Source: Lachnospiraceae bacterium UBA3820 (lineage in GTDB: Bacteria > Bacillota > Clostridia > Lachnospirales > Lachnospiraceae). From it: a stretch of 6,803 nucleotides of DNA. The position numbers were made by a program, and so were the translations under genes. Below, in pieces: positions 5,455 through 6,803 of the stretch (position 1 is its first letter; the number at the start of each line of letters is the position of its first letter). The DNA lies in contig DFDU01000061.1 in assembly GCA_002369325.1 (NCBI GenBank), positions 1-6,803 of the forward strand, read 5' to 3'. The notes under the pieces are model-generated. The model saw nothing but the letters and a program-made list of their open reading frames with translations, made no database searches and was not told the DNA's origin.

Positions 5455-6803
5455 ATGTCAGATGTAAAAAAACCGGTAAAGATTACCGAAACTATATTGC
5501 GTGATGCTCATCAGTCTCTTATTGCTACAAGAATGACTACGGAGCAGATGCTTCCAATCATAGACAAAATGGATGAAATTGGTTATTACTCAGTTGAGTG
5601 TTGGGGTGGTGCAACTTTCGATGCCTGTCTCAGATTTTTAAAGGAAGACCCATGGGTAAGATTAAGAAAGCTTAAGGACGGATTCAAGAAGACTAAGCTT
5701 CAGATGCTTTTCAGAGGTCAGAATATACTTGGTTACAGCCCGTATGCAGATGATGTTGTAGAATATTTCGTACAGAAATCAATTGCTAACGGTATTGATA
5801 TTATAAGAATTTTTGACTGCTTAAATGATATAAGAAATCTTGAAACCGCAGTCAAGGCTGCTAACAAGGAAAAAGGACATGCACAGGTAGCACTTTCATA
5901 TACTCTCGGTGATGCATATACTATGGATTACTGGAAGAATATGGCAAAGCAGATAGAAGAGATGGGTGCTGATTCAATCTGTATCAAGGATATGGCAGGT
6001 CTTCTTGTTCCTACCGCTGCTACAAAGCTTGTTACAGCTCTTAAGGAAGGTACAAAGCTTCCTATACAGCTTCATACTCACTACACCTCAGGTGTTGCAT
6101 CAATGACTTATATGAAGGCTGTTGAGGCAGGCTGCGATATCATAGATACAGCAATGTCGCCTCTTGCTCTCGGTACTTCACAGCCTGCTACAGAGGTTAT
6201 GGTTAAGGCATTTGAGGGAACTGACTTTGATTCCGGTTTGGATCAGACTAAGCTTGCAGAAATAGCTGATTATTTCAGACCTCTTCGTGAGCAGTGGCTT
6301 GAGTCAGGTCTTTTAAGTCCGAAGGTAATGGGTGTAAATATTAAAACACTTCTTTATCAGGTACCTGGAGGAATGCTTTCAAACCTTGTATCTCAGCTTA
6401 AGGAAATGCACGCTGAAGATAAATTCGAAGAGGTTCTTGAAGAAGTACCTCGTGTTCGTAAGGACTTCGGTGAGCCGCCGCTTGTTACACCTTCATCACA
6501 GATTGTAGGTACTCAGGCAGTTTTAAATGTAGTTACAGGTAAAAGATATAAGATGATGACAAAGGAATCAAAGGATTTACTTGTAGGTAAATATGGCCAG
6601 ACTGTTAAGCCTATGAATCCTGAGGTTCAGAAGATGGCTCTTGACAGCCTTGGAATGAAAGAGCCTATTACTTACAGACCTGCTGATGACATTGAACCAC
6701 AGCTTGATAAGCTTGAAAAAGAAATGGCTCAGTATAAGAAACAGGATGAAGATGTTCTTTCATATGCACTTTTCCCACAGGTTGCTACAGACTTCTTTAA
6801 GTA
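5455..6803 (+). CDS. oadA: Oxaloacetate decarboxylase alpha / pyruvate carboxyltransferase (5S-type) subunit, 3' truncated by window edge
   Basis: This subunit transfers the carboxyl group between oxaloacetate (giving pyruvate) and the biotin carrier. I translated it from ATG 5455, which has GGAGGT (5443-5448) 6 nt upstream; 449 codons are visible and the frame is open at the right edge. The HMGL-like TIM barrel shows ETILRDAHQSL (12-22), GGATFDACLRFL (51-62), QMLFRGQNILGY (83-94), SICIKDMAG (174-182) and HTHYTSG (207-213). Asp17, Lys178 (expected to be carbamylated), His207 and His209 match the metal ligands of the Propionibacterium 5S subunit. The carboxylase-associated domain follows, with VTPSSQIVGTQA at 344-355; Thr345 may be the conserved proton-transfer threonine. 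Relatives of this type end about 20-30 residues beyond FPQVATDFFK. Together with the separate carrier gene, this suggests a protein without its own biotin domain, but the true end is not visible. It follows oadB by 37 bp. Confidence 0.95.
   Translation, partial: MSDVKKPVKITETILRDAHQSLIATRMTTEQMLPIIDKMDEIGYYSVECWGGATFDACLRFLKEDPWVRLRKLKDGFKKTKLQMLFRGQNILGYSPYADDVVEYFVQKSIANGIDIIRIFDCLNDIRNLETAVKAANKEKGHAQVALSYTLGDAYTMDYWKNMAKQIEEMGADSICIKDMAGLLVPTAATKLVTALKEGTKLPIQLHTHYTSGVASMTYMKAVEAGCDIIDTAMSPLALGTSQPATEVMVKAFEGTDFDSGLDQTKLAEIADYFRPLREQWLESGLLSPKVMGVNIKTLLYQVPGGMLSNLVSQLKEMHAEDKFEEVLEEVPRVRKDFGEPPLVTPSSQIVGTQAVLNVVTGKRYKMMTKESKDLLVGKYGQTVKPMNPEVQKMALDSLGMKEPITYRPADDIEPQLDKLEKEMAQYKKQDEDVLSYALFPQVATDFFK

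Overview
The window is AT-rich with AGGAGG-type ribosome binding sites, TAA-dominated stops and tight same-strand gene spacing. The protein families also point to an anaerobic low-GC Firmicute. A gut- or rumen-type clostridium of the Lachnospiraceae kind is my best guess, from family resemblance and gene order; no marker gene is present to prove it. All genes are on the + strand.

Layout. (1) Positions 2-1240 hold the C-terminal half of an FtsX/MacB-type ABC transporter permease, cut by the left window edge. (2) Positions 1239-1290 hold a strong hairpin followed by a T-rich tract, which closes that unit. A 168-bp gap follows with a plausible sigma-A promoter (TTGATT-17-TAGAAT). (3) From 1409 to the right edge runs a five-gene operon with gaps of 19-45 bp: a divergent acyl-CoA carboxyltransferase (MmdA/PccB/12S-like), a large OadG/MmdD-type lipoprotein subunit, a biotin carrier protein with an Ala/Pro linker, the OadB/MmdB sodium-pump membrane subunit, and an OadA/5S-type oxaloacetate (pyruvate) carboxyltransferase cut by the right edge.

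How the genes work together. In known sodium-pumping decarboxylases a carboxyltransferase moves CO2 from its substrate to biotin on a carrier, and the beta subunit decarboxylates carboxybiotin and exports Na+. Genes 1-4 follow the order reported for methylmalonyl-CoA decarboxylase operons (mmdA-D-C-B), with an oxaloacetate carboxyltransferase gene added. The pump subunit keeps every residue I know to be important in Klebsiella OadB, and the OadA-type subunit keeps its metal and carbamyl-lysine ligands. The membrane machine therefore looks functional.

The unusual points are two carboxyltransferases of different classes sharing one biotin carrier and one pump, a CoA carboxyltransferase whose signature loops are altered, and an OadG-type subunit about four times the classical length that appears to be both lipid-anchored and membrane-spanning. 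Complexes of this kind may exist in related clostridia under generic names, so novelty cannot be claimed from sequence alone.
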